A stretch of 64,000 bases of DNA, taken from NCBI GenBank assembly GCA_002422395.1, contig DIUY01000001.1, positions 1 through 64,000 of the forward strand. Direction: 5' to 3'. Position 1 is the first letter of the stretch. Every line of letters begins with the position of its first letter. The stretch is from Methylococcaceae bacterium UBA6146. GTDB taxonomy: Bacteria; Pseudomonadota; Gammaproteobacteria; Methylococcales; Methylomonadaceae. Made by a program: the position numbers and the translations under genes. Shown here one piece after another: positions 51,318 to 61,037 of the stretch. Under the pieces are notes generated by a model. That model was not told the DNA's origin, searched no databases, and saw nothing but the letters and a program-made list of their open reading frames with translations.

Positions 51318-52265
51318 ATGTCTATTAAATTCGGCATGGTTATGGACTCCATAGCTGCCGTCAACATAAAAAAAGATACTAGTTTTGCCATGTTGCTTGA
51401 AGCCCAGGCCAGGGGCTGGGAACTTTACTATATGGAGTTGAATGACCTGTTTATGAGAAATGGCCGGGCTTATGCGCGGGCCCGCACCCTGAAAGTCCAG
51501 CGTGATTATGGGCAGTGGCATGAATTTATCGTTGAACAGGATATGCCGCTGGATGCACTGGATGTCATCCTGATGCGTAAGGACCCGCCTTTCGATCAGG
51601 AATACATTTATGCGACTTATTTGCTGGAACGCGCCGAGGATATGGGGGTTTTAGTCATCAACAAGCCGCAATCGCTCCGTGATGCCAATGAAAAATTGTT
51701 TACCGCGTGGTTTTCGGACTGCTGCGCAGAAACGCTGGTTGCCAGAGATCCGGCAAGGATTAGGGATTTCCTAAAAGAACAGGGCGAAATTATCTTAAAA
51801 CCCTTGGATGGCATGGGGGGAACTTCTATTTTTCACTTGCGTCAAAATGATCCTAACATCAGTGTGATTTTGGAGACCATGACCGCCTACGAAAGCCGCT
51901 ATGTCATGGCACAAAAATACCTACCCGCCATTAAAGATGGCGACAAGCGCATTTTGGTCGTAAACGGCGAACCCGTGCCTTACTGCTTGGCACGCATTCC
52001 GGCACAAGGCGAAACGCGCGGCAACCTGGCGGCGGGCGGAAGGGCGGAAGGGCGGCCATTAACCGAACGTGACTGGTGGATTGCCCGCCAAGTAGGCCCG
52101 GTTTTACGGCAAAAAGGCCTCGTGTTTGTCGGTTTGGATGTGATTGGCGACAAGCTCACCGAAATCAATGTCACCAGCCCCACTTGCGTTCAGGAACTGG
52201 ATGCGCAATTTGGGCTTAATATTAGTGGCCTGCTCATGGATCATATTGAAAACACCCTGCGATGA
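51318..52265 (+). CDS. gshB: Glutathione synthetase
   Basis: A 315-residue ATP-grasp ligase that adds Gly to gamma-glutamylcysteine. The prokaryotic GshB N-terminus KFGMVMDSIAAVNIKKDTSFAMLLEAQARG is followed by ILKPLDGMGGTSIFHL (ATP-grasp loop), RILVVNGEPVPYCLARIPAQGETRGNLAAGG and ending INVTSPTCVQELD. ATG 51318 is taken because AAGGA (51306-51310) is 7 bases upstream; ATG 51315 is adjacent. It overlaps the tonB-like gene by 4 bases, the first of a six-gene run. Confidence 0.97.
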   Translation: MSIKFGMVMDSIAAVNIKKDTSFAMLLEAQARGWELYYMELNDLFMRNGRAYARARTLKVQRDYGQWHEFIVEQDMPLDALDVILMRKDPPFDQEYIYATYLLERAEDMGVLVINKPQSLRDANEKLFTAWFSDCCAETLVARDPARIRDFLKEQGEIILKPLDGMGGTSIFHLRQNDPNISVILETMTAYESRYVMAQKYLPAIKDGDKRILVVNGEPVPYCLARIPAQGETRGNLAAGGRAEGRPLTERDWWIARQVGPVLRQKGLVFVGLDVIGDKLTEINVTSPTCVQELDAQFGLNISGLLMDHIENTLR

Positions 52266-53161
52266 AGACAAAACCGGCAACTTTTAATCCAGTGACCCAA
52301 CTATCTGACCGGGACACATTACTGATAACCCTGTTTATAGCGGCATTGGTGCATGTTATTGTTATTTTGGGCATTAATTTCACAACCCCGACACCGCCGC
52401 CAAAAGTGGCCCGTTCAATAGATGTCACCCTTGTCAGCACCCCCGCGAAAAAACCACCTAAAAAAGCCGAGTTTTTAGCGCAGCAAGACCAACTGGGTGC
52501 GGGTGAAAAAAAACAAAAACCGAAGCCGTCAATGCGCCAATCCTCCAACCAGGAACACGGCGAGAGCAAGCAACCTAAAAAACCCGCGCCAGCCGAAAGT
52601 GCGCCTAAAGCCGTACACAAAACCATCACCCAGACGAAAGCCAAACAACGGATAACCACCAAAATTGACAAAGCGGCGGTCGACCATGATACTGAACAGC
52701 GCCAACAATTATCACCGGAAACCTTACGTCGACAGATCGCCCAGCTGGGCACAGAAATCGGTTTCGGCAAACAAGGTTCAGACAATAACAACATAAAATT
52801 TGTTAACATGGTCAGCGCCCATAAATACGTCGCCGCCCAATATCTAAAAGACTGGGAAAGCAAAGTTGAACGCACCGGCAACCTTAACTACCCGGAAATT
52901 GCCGCGAAAAAAAACTTTTCCAGCTCCTTGACCATGGATGTCGGGCTTAAAGCAGATGGCAGCATTTATACTATCAATATCAGCAAATCGTCTGGTAATC
53001 AGCGGCTTGATGAAGCCGCTAAAAGAATCGTAAGGATGAGCGCGCCTTTTGCCCCGTTACCCGTAGACTTATTGAAAGAACTTAAGCTTAAGCAACAGGA
53101 TGTTATGGTAATCACCCGTGTCTGGATATTTTCCGATGAATCAGGCATGGTTGCCCATTAA
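52262..53161 (+). CDS. TonB-family energy transducer
   Basis: A 299-residue inner-membrane protein anchored by one N-terminal helix (LLITLFIAALVHVIVILGINF). A Pro/Lys-rich periplasmic spacer (PPKVARS...KKPPKKAE...KPKPS) is followed by a coiled helix and a TonB-like C-terminal domain (SLTMDVGLKADGSIYTINISKSSGNQRLDEAAKRIVRMSAPFAPLP). The same gene lies after gshB in pseudomonads and relatives. ExbB/ExbD are not nearby. Confidence 0.9.
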   Translation: MKTKPATFNPVTQLSDRDTLLITLFIAALVHVIVILGINFTTPTPPPKVARSIDVTLVSTPAKKPPKKAEFLAQQDQLGAGEKKQKPKPSMRQSSNQEHGESKQPKKPAPAESAPKAVHKTITQTKAKQRITTKIDKAAVDHDTEQRQQLSPETLRRQIAQLGTEIGFGKQGSDNNNIKFVNMVSAHKYVAAQYLKDWESKVERTGNLNYPEIAAKKNFSSSLTMDVGLKADGSIYTINISKSSGNQRLDEAAKRIVRMSAPFAPLPVDLLKELKLKQQDVMVITRVWIFSDESGMVAH

Positions 53162-53217
53162 GGAGTTGTTTTTAAAACGCTTCTAGGCCTAACCCTTTAT
53201 TTTTGTTTTGACATCGC

Positions 53218-53781
53218 ATGACTCAAGCCACCTATCTAAACAACCAATTTATCATCGCCATGCCTAGCTTGGCCGACCCCAACTTTTCCCACACGGTCAC
53301 TTTCCTGTGCCAGCACAGCAAAGAGGGTGCGCTAGGCATCGTCATCAACCGCCCAACCCGCATGAAACTGGGAGAAATATTTGCCCAAATGGATATGCCG
53401 GTCACCTCCCAGGCCGCCACTGAAACGCCGGTGTTTATGGGTGGCCCCATGCAACAAGACCGTGGTTTCGTGCTCCACACGCCTAGCGGGGAATGGAATG
53501 CCAGCCTGGTTATTTCTGACAGCATCGCCCTGACCACCTCGCGTGACGTGTTGGAGGCAATTGCCATGGGCAAGGGGCCTGAACATTATCTGGTCGCGCT
53601 AGGTTATGCCGGTTGGGGTGAGGGGCAACTGGAACAAGAAATCCTCGATAATGCGTGGCTCAACACGCCTTATGGCCAACAGATTCTGTTTGACACCCCG
53701 ATCAGCCTGCGCTGGAATGCGGCGGCCGAACAAATTGGCATTGACATTAACAGACTGACCACACCGGCTGGACATGGCTAA
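53218..53781 (+). CDS. YqgE/AlgH family protein (DUF179)
   Basis: A 187-residue protein of the UPF0301/AlgH family: LNNQFIIAMPSLADPNFSHTVTFLCQHSKEGALGIVINRP, then VFMGGPMQQDRGFVLH and ALGYAGWGEGQLEQEILDNAWL. The fold is known but the molecular role is not. It overlaps the ruvX stop-start region by 8 bases. Confidence 0.95.
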   Translation: MTQATYLNNQFIIAMPSLADPNFSHTVTFLCQHSKEGALGIVINRPTRMKLGEIFAQMDMPVTSQAATETPVFMGGPMQQDRGFVLHTPSGEWNASLVISDSIALTTSRDVLEAIAMGKGPEHYLVALGYAGWGEGQLEQEILDNAWLNTPYGQQILFDTPISLRWNAAAEQIGIDINRLTTPAGHG

Positions 53782-54232
53782 ACAAGATCCGCTAGTAAAA
53801 AACACAACAACAGACACCTATCTAGGCTTCGACTTTGGCACGAAAAAAATAGGCACCGCCGTCGGCCAGACCACCACCGCGACGGCCAGCCCGCTGCAAA
53901 CCCTACGTTCTGTCAACCAAGCCCCCAATTGGCCGGCCATCAGCAACCTGATACAAGAATGGCAACCCGTCGGCCTGGTTGTCGGCATTTCCAGACAAGA
54001 TGACGGCACCGACAACCCCGTCACACCGCGCATGTTGAAATTTTGCCGCCAACTGGAAGGCCGCTACCAACTCCCTGTGTTCCAGCACGATGAAGCGCTA
54101 TCAACATTTGAAGCTAAGCAAATGCTATTTGATGATGTCCATGTCAGCGCAACCAAACTCTGGGAAGTACAAGACCAACTGGCTGCCCAGCTGATTTTGC
54201 AAAGCTGGCTAACCCACCAAAAAAGGAACTGA
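53774..54232 (+). CDS. ruvX: Holliday junction resolvase-like protein RuvX (YqgF)
   Basis: A 152-residue RNase H-fold nuclease, acting in 16S rRNA 5'-end maturation in E. coli. It has LGFDFGTKKIGTAVGQ (catalytic Asp), GLVVGISRQDDGTDNPVTPRMLKFC and FQHDEALSTFEAKQ. Overlaps yqgE by 8 bases and precedes pyrR by 3 bases. Confidence 0.95.
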   Translation: MAKQDPLVKNTTTDTYLGFDFGTKKIGTAVGQTTTATASPLQTLRSVNQAPNWPAISNLIQEWQPVGLVVGISRQDDGTDNPVTPRMLKFCRQLEGRYQLPVFQHDEALSTFEAKQMLFDDVHVSATKLWEVQDQLAAQLILQSWLTHQKRN

Positions 54233-54235
54233 ATT

Positions 54236-54736
54236 TTGGAAATCAACGCGTTATTAGACAAGCTCGAAGCCAACTTAAAACAGCAAGTTAGCAAAAGAAA
54301 CCTCGTCAACCCACTGATGATTGGCATCCACACCGGCGGCGTCTGGATAGCCGAACAGCTGCACCAGCGGCTTGCCATCAGCGAGCCTTTGGGTATGCTC
54401 GACATTTCTTTTTACCGTGATGATTTTTCGCAAATCGGTGTGCACCCGCATGTCAAGCCCAGCAGCATGCCACCCCACATTGAAGGCCGCGACATTATTT
54501 TAGTGGACGATGTTTTTTATACAGGCCGGACTATCCGCGCCGCACTCAATGAAATCTTCGATTATGGCCGCCCCAATCAAGTGCTGTTAGCCGTGTTGAT
54601 CGAGCGGGATGGCAAGCAAATCCCTATCGCGCCGGACTGCATCGGCACCCGGATGGTCTTAGCTGACAACCAACGCATCAAACTGACCGGCCCTAAGCCG
54701 CTTGCCGTCCATTTAGAAACCCTAAGCCATGAGTAA
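54236..54736 (+). CDS. pyrR: Bifunctional pyr regulator/uracil phosphoribosyltransferase PyrR
   Basis: A 166-residue phosphoribosyltransferase-fold protein. The PRPP-binding motif is DIILVDDVFYTGRTIRAAL. In Gram-positives PyrR attenuates the pyr operon; in gammaproteobacteria its role is less clear. The start is TTG 54236 with AAGGAA upstream; no ATG occurs before the conserved LLDKLEANL helix. No obvious PyrR-binding attenuator was found in the short gaps here. Confidence 0.93.
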   Translation: MEINALLDKLEANLKQQVSKRNLVNPLMIGIHTGGVWIAEQLHQRLAISEPLGMLDISFYRDDFSQIGVHPHVKPSSMPPHIEGRDIILVDDVFYTGRTIRAALNEIFDYGRPNQVLLAVLIERDGKQIPIAPDCIGTRMVLADNQRIKLTGPKPLAVHLETLSHE

Positions 54737-54748
54737 CCACGAGTAACC

Positions 54749-55717
54749 ATGACGACCGCTAACATACAACTCAACGCAGACGGCAAACTGAAACACTTTA
54801 TAACGATTGAGGGCCTTAGCAAAGCCCTGTTGACTGACATCCTCGACACCGCCGAATCCTTTGTTGGCGTAACCGACCAACAAATAAAAAAAGTGCCGCT
54901 GCTGCGTGGCAAAACCATCGTCAATTTATTTTTTGAAAACAGCACCCGCACCCGCACCACCTTTGAACTCGCCGCCAACCGGCTCTCTGCCGACGTGCTC
55001 AGCATGAGCATTTCCACCTCCTCAACCGCCAAAGGGGAAAGCCTGCTCGACACCATCCGCAACTTGGAAGCCATGTTCGTCGATATGTTCGTCGTCCGCC
55101 ACGGCATCAGCGGCGCGGCGCATTTTATCGCCCAACACACCGCGCCGCATATCAGCGTCATCAATGCCGGCGACGGCCAACATGCCCATCCCACCCAGGC
55201 CATGCTGGACATGTTCACCATCCGGCAATTCAAAAAAGATTTTGCCGACCTGCGGGTGGCCATTATCGGCGACATCCTGCATTCACGGGTCGCCCGATCC
55301 CAAATTCAGGCGTTAAACACCCTAGGCGTGGTTGAAGTCAGGGTGATTGCGCCTAAAACCCTATTGCCCGCGCATGTCGAAACCTTGGGCGTCAATGTGT
55401 CGCATAACTTGACAGAAGGCCTGCAAGATATTGATGTCGTCATCATGCTAAGGCTACAAAAAGAGCGCATGACCTCGGCCTTATTGCCCAGCGAAAGCGA
55501 ATATTTCAAATGTTTCGGGCTTACCGAAAGCAAGCTCAAGCTAGCCAAGCCCGATGCCATTGTCATGCACCCAGGCCCCATCAACCGGGGTGTGGAAATT
55601 GAGTCGCGTGTTGCCGACGGCCCGCAGTCCGTCATTTTAAAACAAGTCAGCAATGGCATCGCCGTGCGCATGGCGATCATGTCAATGGCCATGCAGCCAC
55701 AGGGAAGCCCACAATGA
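54749..55717 (+). CDS. pyrB: Aspartate carbamoyltransferase catalytic subunit
   Basis: A 322-residue enzyme for the first committed step of pyrimidine synthesis (carbamoyl phosphate plus aspartate). The carbamoyl-phosphate motif FFENSTRTRTTFELAANRL is present, with HPTQAMLDMFTI and MHPGPINRGVEI. The extended N-terminus fits the Pseudomonas-type PyrB that needs a PyrC' partner. Overlaps the next gene by 4 bases. Confidence 0.97.
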   Translation: MTTANIQLNADGKLKHFITIEGLSKALLTDILDTAESFVGVTDQQIKKVPLLRGKTIVNLFFENSTRTRTTFELAANRLSADVLSMSISTSSTAKGESLLDTIRNLEAMFVDMFVVRHGISGAAHFIAQHTAPHISVINAGDGQHAHPTQAMLDMFTIRQFKKDFADLRVAIIGDILHSRVARSQIQALNTLGVVEVRVIAPKTLLPAHVETLGVNVSHNLTEGLQDIDVVIMLRLQKERMTSALLPSESEYFKCFGLTESKLKLAKPDAIVMHPGPINRGVEIESRVADGPQSVILKQVSNGIAVRMAIMSMAMQPQGSPQ

Positions 55718-56991
55718 ACAAGATACTTGTCGAGAACGGGCGGGTCATTGACCCCGTCAACGCCCTCAATTCAATCGCCCCTGTTTACATCGCCGACGGG
55801 CGCATCTTATCCGTAAACGCCAAGCCCGCCGACTTCACCCCAGATAGCGTCATTGATGCCAGCAACCAGATTGTTTGCCCAGGCTTTATTGATCTAAGCA
55901 CACGGCTGCGCGAACCCGGACAAAGCCGCAAGGCGACCATCAAAAGCGAAACCCGCGCCGCAGCAAGTGCCGGCATAACGGCAATGTGCCTGCATCCTGA
56001 CACCAAACCCGTCATCGACACCGCCGCTGTTGCCGAACTTATCAAAGAGCTGGCGGAAAAAGCCGATTACCCGCAAATTTACCCCATCGCCGCGCTGACC
56101 CAAAAGCTTGAAGGCACTGAACTGAGCGTGATGCTGTCGTTGAAACAAGCAGGGTGCATAGCAGTCGGCAATGCCAATCAGCCGATAAAAAACCTGCTGA
56201 TCTTAAGACGGGCAATGGAATATGCCGCCAGCCATGACTTATTGCTGATTTTCCGGCCTAATGATTATTGGCTGGGCAACAAAGGCTGCGCCCATGAAGG
56301 TGCCGTCGCGACGCGCTATGGCTTGCCCAGCATTCCAGAAGCCGCCGAAACCATTGCTTTGGATCAGTGCTTGGAATTGGCGGAACTGACGGGTTGCCGT
56401 GTGCATTTTGGTCAATTGAGCAGTAAACGCGCCGTCATAAAACTGCACCAAGCGATTAAATACGGCATGAATGTCAGTGCCGATGTCGCCATCCACCAAT
56501 TGCATTTGACCGAAGACGACATGATACCGTTTGACAGCGCCTACCACGTCTTGCCGCCTTTCCGGTCTGAAATTGACAAGCAATACCTTCACCAAGGCCT
56601 CGCCAACGGCACACTGACCTGCATTTGCTCCGACCATCAACCGCATGATATTGACGCCAAACTGGGCGCCTTTCCCGAAACCGAACCGGGCATTTCCGCA
56701 TTAGAAACCCTGCTGCCGCTCATGCTTAAGCTGGTCAAGCAGCACACCTTGACCTTAGACCAAGGCATCGCCGCATTAACAGCCAATCCCGCGCGGATCT
56801 TACGCTTAAAAAGCGGCGCATTGACTTCAGGTTTTCCCGCCGACATTTGCATCTTTGATCCAGACCACGCCTGGCAAGTCAATGCGGCCAATTGGAAAAG
56901 CCAAGGCATTAACACGCCTTATTGGGGCCGCACCTTAACTGGACGGGTGACCCATACCTTACAGGCAGGGCGGGTCATTTATAGCCTTTAA
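55714..56991 (+). CDS. pyrC': Dihydroorotase-like PyrC' (catalytically inactive subunit of aspartate transcarbamoylase)
   Basis: A 425-residue amidohydrolase-fold protein. In active dihydroorotases the metal site begins DLHVHLREPG; here it reads DLSTRLREPG with S62 and R64 replacing both histidines. The CSDHQPH motif keeps the Asp, but the other metal ligands are altered. This is the known pseudo-enzyme PyrC' (PyrX), which scaffolds PyrB in pseudomonads. A separate active dihydroorotase must be encoded elsewhere. Coupled to pyrB by an ATGA overlap. Confidence 0.93.
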   Translation: MNKILVENGRVIDPVNALNSIAPVYIADGRILSVNAKPADFTPDSVIDASNQIVCPGFIDLSTRLREPGQSRKATIKSETRAAASAGITAMCLHPDTKPVIDTAAVAELIKELAEKADYPQIYPIAALTQKLEGTELSVMLSLKQAGCIAVGNANQPIKNLLILRRAMEYAASHDLLLIFRPNDYWLGNKGCAHEGAVATRYGLPSIPEAAETIALDQCLELAELTGCRVHFGQLSSKRAVIKLHQAIKYGMNVSADVAIHQLHLTEDDMIPFDSAYHVLPPFRSEIDKQYLHQGLANGTLTCICSDHQPHDIDAKLGAFPETEPGISALETLLPLMLKLVKQHTLTLDQGIAALTANPARILRLKSGALTSGFPADICIFDPDHAWQVNAANWKSQGINTPYWGRTLTGRVTHTLQAGRVIYSL

Positions 56992-56993
56992 AC

Positions 56994-57806
56994 TCAAGGC
57001 AATAACTTAACCGCACTCGGATGCCGAAGCAGCATCGACAAATGCTGTTGGCTGTGCGAAAGCCAGCCGCGCACTTCAACGGTTTTACCCCGATAGCTAT
57101 CCAGGTCAGGGAATAAATCCGACCATCGGCGCTCAATCCTTGCCGTAAATGAATTTGCAAACTCAAGGATCACCATCCGCTTGGCGTGACGCACCGCAAC
57201 CACCTTGCCGATCACCCGCGTCCAACCGCTATGCCCAGCCGCCGTGAGCTTATCGGCGCCAATCGGTGCGTACTCAGGCCGTCCCCAAACGCCCAGCCTG
57301 CCCCGCTCGGCCTCTTGTTCGGCCGTAACCAGCGCAGCGGCATAACCCAAATTAGGCGGATAAATGCTGACAGACGCCAATCCCCTCTTAACCAATTGCA
57401 GATTGACATGCTCTTTAGTGTCCGTGAACAAATGCGCCAATGTCCTGCCGTACTTGTCGGTTCTTTCCACGCCCAGTTCCAAACGGACTTTGCGGCCAGC
57501 CAGCGCATCCGTCAACCAATGCTTAGCCTCTTCCCCGCCCGCTTCCGTGGCTTTGCCAAAATGGCTGACCTCCGGCGTATTGATACCCAACAACCTGATT
57601 TTTCGGCCGTCTGCCAACAATACCGTATCGCCATCATAAACCTTGGCCACTTTATAAAATGCCCCGGTCGGCTTGATAGCCAGCGGTGTCGCCTCCGCCC
57701 TAAATTGGTCAGAAAAATGCCTGCCACCGCTAGCATCACGCCATTGATAAACATCCGCATTCACCCATACGGGCAAACATAGCAAGAAAAGCACAAACAA
57801 CCGCAT
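56994..57806 (-). CDS. Secreted thermonuclease-family (SNase-like) protein with DUF4124 N-terminus
   Basis: A 270-residue protein with signal peptide (LFVLFLLCLPVWVNA), then a DUF4124 stretch (DVYQWRDASGGRHFSD), and an SNase domain: KVYDGDTVLLADGRKIRLLGINTPE, RTDKYGRTLAHLF with catalytic Arg and Glu. The last 80 residues form a separate OB-like region. ATG 57806 is chosen, since it starts the signal peptide. Convergent with pyrC'. Confidence 0.9.
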   Translation of the reverse strand: MRLFVLFLLCLPVWVNADVYQWRDASGGRHFSDQFRAEATPLAIKPTGAFYKVAKVYDGDTVLLADGRKIRLLGINTPEVSHFGKATEAGGEEAKHWLTDALAGRKVRLELGVERTDKYGRTLAHLFTDTKEHVNLQLVKRGLASVSIYPPNLGYAAALVTAEQEAERGRLGVWGRPEYAPIGADKLTAAGHSGWTRVIGKVVAVRHAKRMVILEFANSFTARIERRWSDLFPDLDSYRGKTVEVRGWLSHSQQHLSMLLRHPSAVKLLP

Positions 57807-57838
57807 AAACCCCGCCTTCACAAAACCATTGATAGCCC

Positions 57839-60247
57839 TCACAGCCCACCCCTTGCGGCAACTGTTTGACGGACCGCTTTCCGTGCGGGCCAGTACGATG
57901 CAAGCCACGCCAAAACAGTCAAAATCACCAGCCAATAGCCTACTGCCAAAAAGTTGAAAACAAAATCAAGCTGAATGCCCAGCATGGTTTTCCCCAATTG
58001 CGTGGCGATAGGTTCGGCGGCAGCATATGCCAGCGGTATGCTGACTAGCCACGCCACCAAACCATGCAGCAAACCTTCCAGCAGGAATAAACGGAAAATA
58101 GCCGATGACGGTGCGCCAATAGCGCGCAACACGTCAATTTCGCGGGTACGTTGCAACACGCCTATCGCCAAGGTACCCGACAATCCCATACCGCCAACCG
58201 AAGCGATCATCGCTGCAAGTCCCGATAAAGTGCCAATTACAGGAGTAAATTGGTTGCGCATAAATTGGCGTTGTTCCAGTTTGGCAAGGGTTGTGTAAAC
58301 ATCAAGCTTGATGGCGTTATCTTGAAAAACCTGCTTTAACTGCCGAAGATAATCCGCTTCGTCAGCAAGCGTGCTGATGGGGGCTTCCAGCAAAGCATAC
58401 GATGCGGCGACCGAACCTTGCGTCATAGCCTGCACAGTTGCCAAGGGCGCATACACAGGTTCAACCGCGTAATTACCGCCAGCCAGCCAACGATACAAGC
58501 CAATAACTTGCCAGGCTTGGCTGACCCCAGTTAATCGTATATCCACCGTATCGCCAACTTTGATATTGTTCAAAGCGGCGGTGTCGGCACTTAGCACCAG
58601 CACTTTTTGCCCGTTGTCGGTGGCTTGTAGCCAGCGTCCGGCTTCAATTAACGGCTGATACAGCGAGCCGTTAGCCGGCACCGTCAGCAATTGTGCGCCC
58701 AAACTGCCTTTTTGGCGCAATACCACACCGTTTTTGGCCATGTCCATCGGCAGGCGTTGCCAAAGTTCGACGCGTTGCGTGGCGGCTATAGAAGTGGCCA
58801 AGCGGATGACGGTTTGTTCTGGCTGGTCGCTGCTAAATCCCAGACGGACGGCATAACGGCTACGCGCCATTTCGTTGTCCAGGGTCAAATTGACCGAGGC
58901 GATTAGGCTCATCAGCACTAAAAACATCATGCCCGAAATGATTAAGACCCCTTGCGTCAGCACCAACCGTGCTTTGCGGCGGAACAGATTGCCCAAAGCG
59001 GCGGCGTATAAGGTCGGCAAGCAACGCGCACCCAGACGTTCCACCCATAGGTCGAAACGGCCACTGCCAAAATCAGCCCCTAAACCATAACTGGCCAAGG
59101 CTTCGCGCACTGTTATGGATGCGCCCCGCGCAATCGGCACCGCCGCCGCCAACAAAGGCACCAACAAACCGCCTAGCAGCATGATGTAAACGGCACGCAA
59201 GGAATACGCAAAACCACCGCAATCAATGTTAAACAACGCCAACAATTGGCACGAGCTGAAATGAGCCGCAGCAAGACTGGGGCCTATTGCCAACACCAGC
59301 GCGGCAATCGCCATCAGCAAGGTTTCCAATAAATACACTTTGGCGATAGTTGCCGTGCTTGCGCCCAATGCTTTCATCACGCCTATCTGGTTACTTTGCT
59401 GGGCGATATGCGCCGAAACAGTGTTTAAGATCAATACGCTTGCCAACACTAACGACGCTAAGGCCATGATTTGCAAAACCCCATTGACCCCAGCCAAAAA
59501 AGGCCGTCCCCAGTGTTGTTCAGGGTCTTGCAATAACGTGGCGTTAACGCTGATATGCCGGAAATCCAAAAATTGGCGAAGATCACTGGCAACGCGGCGG
59601 GCTTGATCGGCACTGTACGGCGGCGTGGTTTGCACTAACAACTGCCGGAAGCTGTGCTTGGCGACCCCAAAGCGGGCAGCAAGCGCGGCATCGGCGAAAA
59701 AATGCACTTGCCCGCCGAATTTTGGCGGTTTGACAAACGGGTGGCGCACAACGCCGCTGACCGGCAACGTCTGAATGCCGTCTGCCGTGGCAAATTCGAC
59801 CTTGTCACCTGTAGTTAAACCGCTGGCTTTTGCCGACAATTGTTCTATGGCGACATCTGTGCCGCTAGGCCAGTTGCCGGATGACAAAGTGGTTATATCG
59901 AAATGTTGCGCGGCGGTGGGCGGGCGTATGATTAATGTGCCCAAACGCCATTGGGTCTCGCCAGGAATTTTGAAACGCACCGTCAACGGGGTCAGGGTGT
60001 CAACGCCGGCCACCCCCGTCATGCCGGAAAGGGTGTCCAGCAAAGCCAAATCCGCATCTTGCCTTAACAATAGATTGATATGCGAAGGCTGCGATTGGCG
60101 ATGCGCGGCATCCATTTTAGCAAGCTGCAAATCAATCATGCCGAACAAGGTGCCGACACTAAACACCCCCACCGCAACACTTAAAATCGCCAACAGCATA
60201 CGGGTTTTATGCAGCCAAAAATCGGCGCAGATTTTATGCCACAACAT
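57839..60247 (-). CDS. FtsX-like ABC permease (double-unit, YbbP/MacB type)
   Basis: An 802-residue permease with two FtsX units. Each has one N-terminal helix, a periplasmic domain and three membrane segments (MLLAILSVAVGVFSVGTLFG; ISALVLASVLILNTVSAHIA; the second near LVLTQGVLIISGMMFLVLMS and FLAVGYWLVILTVLAWLASYWP). Signature AVGYWLVILT... and the QIGVMKALGAS and REIDVLRAIGAPSSAIFRLFLLEG coupling helices touch the ATPase. GTG 60253 would overlap the ATPase stop; I take ATG 60247. Probably extracts lipoproteins or exports lipids. Confidence 0.88.
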   Translation of the reverse strand: MLWHKICADFWLHKTRMLLAILSVAVGVFSVGTLFGMIDLQLAKMDAAHRQSQPSHINLLLRQDADLALLDTLSGMTGVAGVDTLTPLTVRFKIPGETQWRLGTLIIRPPTAAQHFDITTLSSGNWPSGTDVAIEQLSAKASGLTTGDKVEFATADGIQTLPVSGVVRHPFVKPPKFGGQVHFFADAALAARFGVAKHSFRQLLVQTTPPYSADQARRVASDLRQFLDFRHISVNATLLQDPEQHWGRPFLAGVNGVLQIMALASLVLASVLILNTVSAHIAQQSNQIGVMKALGASTATIAKVYLLETLLMAIAALVLAIGPSLAAAHFSSCQLLALFNIDCGGFAYSLRAVYIMLLGGLLVPLLAAAVPIARGASITVREALASYGLGADFGSGRFDLWVERLGARCLPTLYAAALGNLFRRKARLVLTQGVLIISGMMFLVLMSLIASVNLTLDNEMARSRYAVRLGFSSDQPEQTVIRLATSIAATQRVELWQRLPMDMAKNGVVLRQKGSLGAQLLTVPANGSLYQPLIEAGRWLQATDNGQKVLVLSADTAALNNIKVGDTVDIRLTGVSQAWQVIGLYRWLAGGNYAVEPVYAPLATVQAMTQGSVAASYALLEAPISTLADEADYLRQLKQVFQDNAIKLDVYTTLAKLEQRQFMRNQFTPVIGTLSGLAAMIASVGGMGLSGTLAIGVLQRTREIDVLRAIGAPSSAIFRLFLLEGLLHGLVAWLVSIPLAYAAAEPIATQLGKTMLGIQLDFVFNFLAVGYWLVILTVLAWLASYWPARKAVRQTVAARGGL

Positions 60248-60249
60248 AA

Positions 60250-60951
60250 TCACGAACGGGCCGATAACAAAGGGATGTCGGCATGGATACGGCCAGCCCG
60301 GATTTCCACTTTGCGGCTGGCGGCATCGGCCAGACTTTCATTATGCGTGACCATCACCAAGGTTTTGCCTTGGTCGCGTAAATGCGCAAACAACTGGAAC
60401 ACGGCATCGGCAGTTACCGCATCCAAATTGCCCGTAGGTTCGTCAGCGACGATTAAATCGGGATCGTTCGCCAAAGCACGGGCAATTGCGGCACGTTGTT
60501 GTTGACCGCCGGACACTTGGCTGGGCAAGCGTTGCGCCGCATCTGCCAAGCCGACCATCTCCAGCAAGTACAGCGCCCGTTCGCGGCGCTGGCGTTTGGG
60601 TAGTTTGCCCAAAAAATCCATCGCCAAGACAATGTTTTGCCATAAATTCAGCGTCGGCAACAACTGGAAAAACTGAAAAACAATGCCGACATTACCGCAT
60701 CGCCAAGCTGACAATTTGTCCTGGCCCATCGTATGCAACGGCGCACCGTTCACCCGCACCTCGCCGCGACTGGGGTAATCAATACCCGTCAACAAATTTA
60801 ACAAAGTCGATTTACCGTTACCTGACGGGCCGACAATGGCGACAAATTCACCGGCAAAAATATCCAGGTTGATATCATGCAAAACGATTTGGCGTATTCC
60901 CGCCTGCGGGTAATCCTTATAAACCTGTTTTAGTTCGATAATTTTTTTCAT
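60250..60951 (-). CDS. ABC transporter ATP-binding protein (LolD/MacB type)
   Basis: A 233-residue ATPase with Walker A GPSGNGKST, Q-loop VFQFFQLLPTLN, signature VSGGQQQRAAIARAL, Walker B LIVADEPTGNLD and HNES switch. It pairs with the double-unit permease whose start lies at its stop codon. ATG 60951 (MKKIIELKQVYKDY) is the family start; ATG 60984 is an alternative. No fusion protein or channel gene follows. Confidence 0.9.
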   Translation of the reverse strand: MKKIIELKQVYKDYPQAGIRQIVLHDINLDIFAGEFVAIVGPSGNGKSTLLNLLTGIDYPSRGEVRVNGAPLHTMGQDKLSAWRCGNVGIVFQFFQLLPTLNLWQNIVLAMDFLGKLPKRQRRERALYLLEMVGLADAAQRLPSQVSGGQQQRAAIARALANDPDLIVADEPTGNLDAVTADAVFQLFAHLRDQGKTLVMVTHNESLADAASRKVEIRAGRIHADIPLLSARS

Positions 60952-61037
60952 GGCTGACAAGTCGTGTATGTTAGTTTTTTTCATACTATCGTAGCATATC
61001 CGAAATTCAACAAACTTGGACACCGGAAAGCCCCGTT

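Noticed and set aside
51318..52265. RimK-type glutamate ligase
   Set aside because: N- and C-terminal signatures and the operon (tonB, yqgE, ruvX) fit glutathione synthetase GshB instead.
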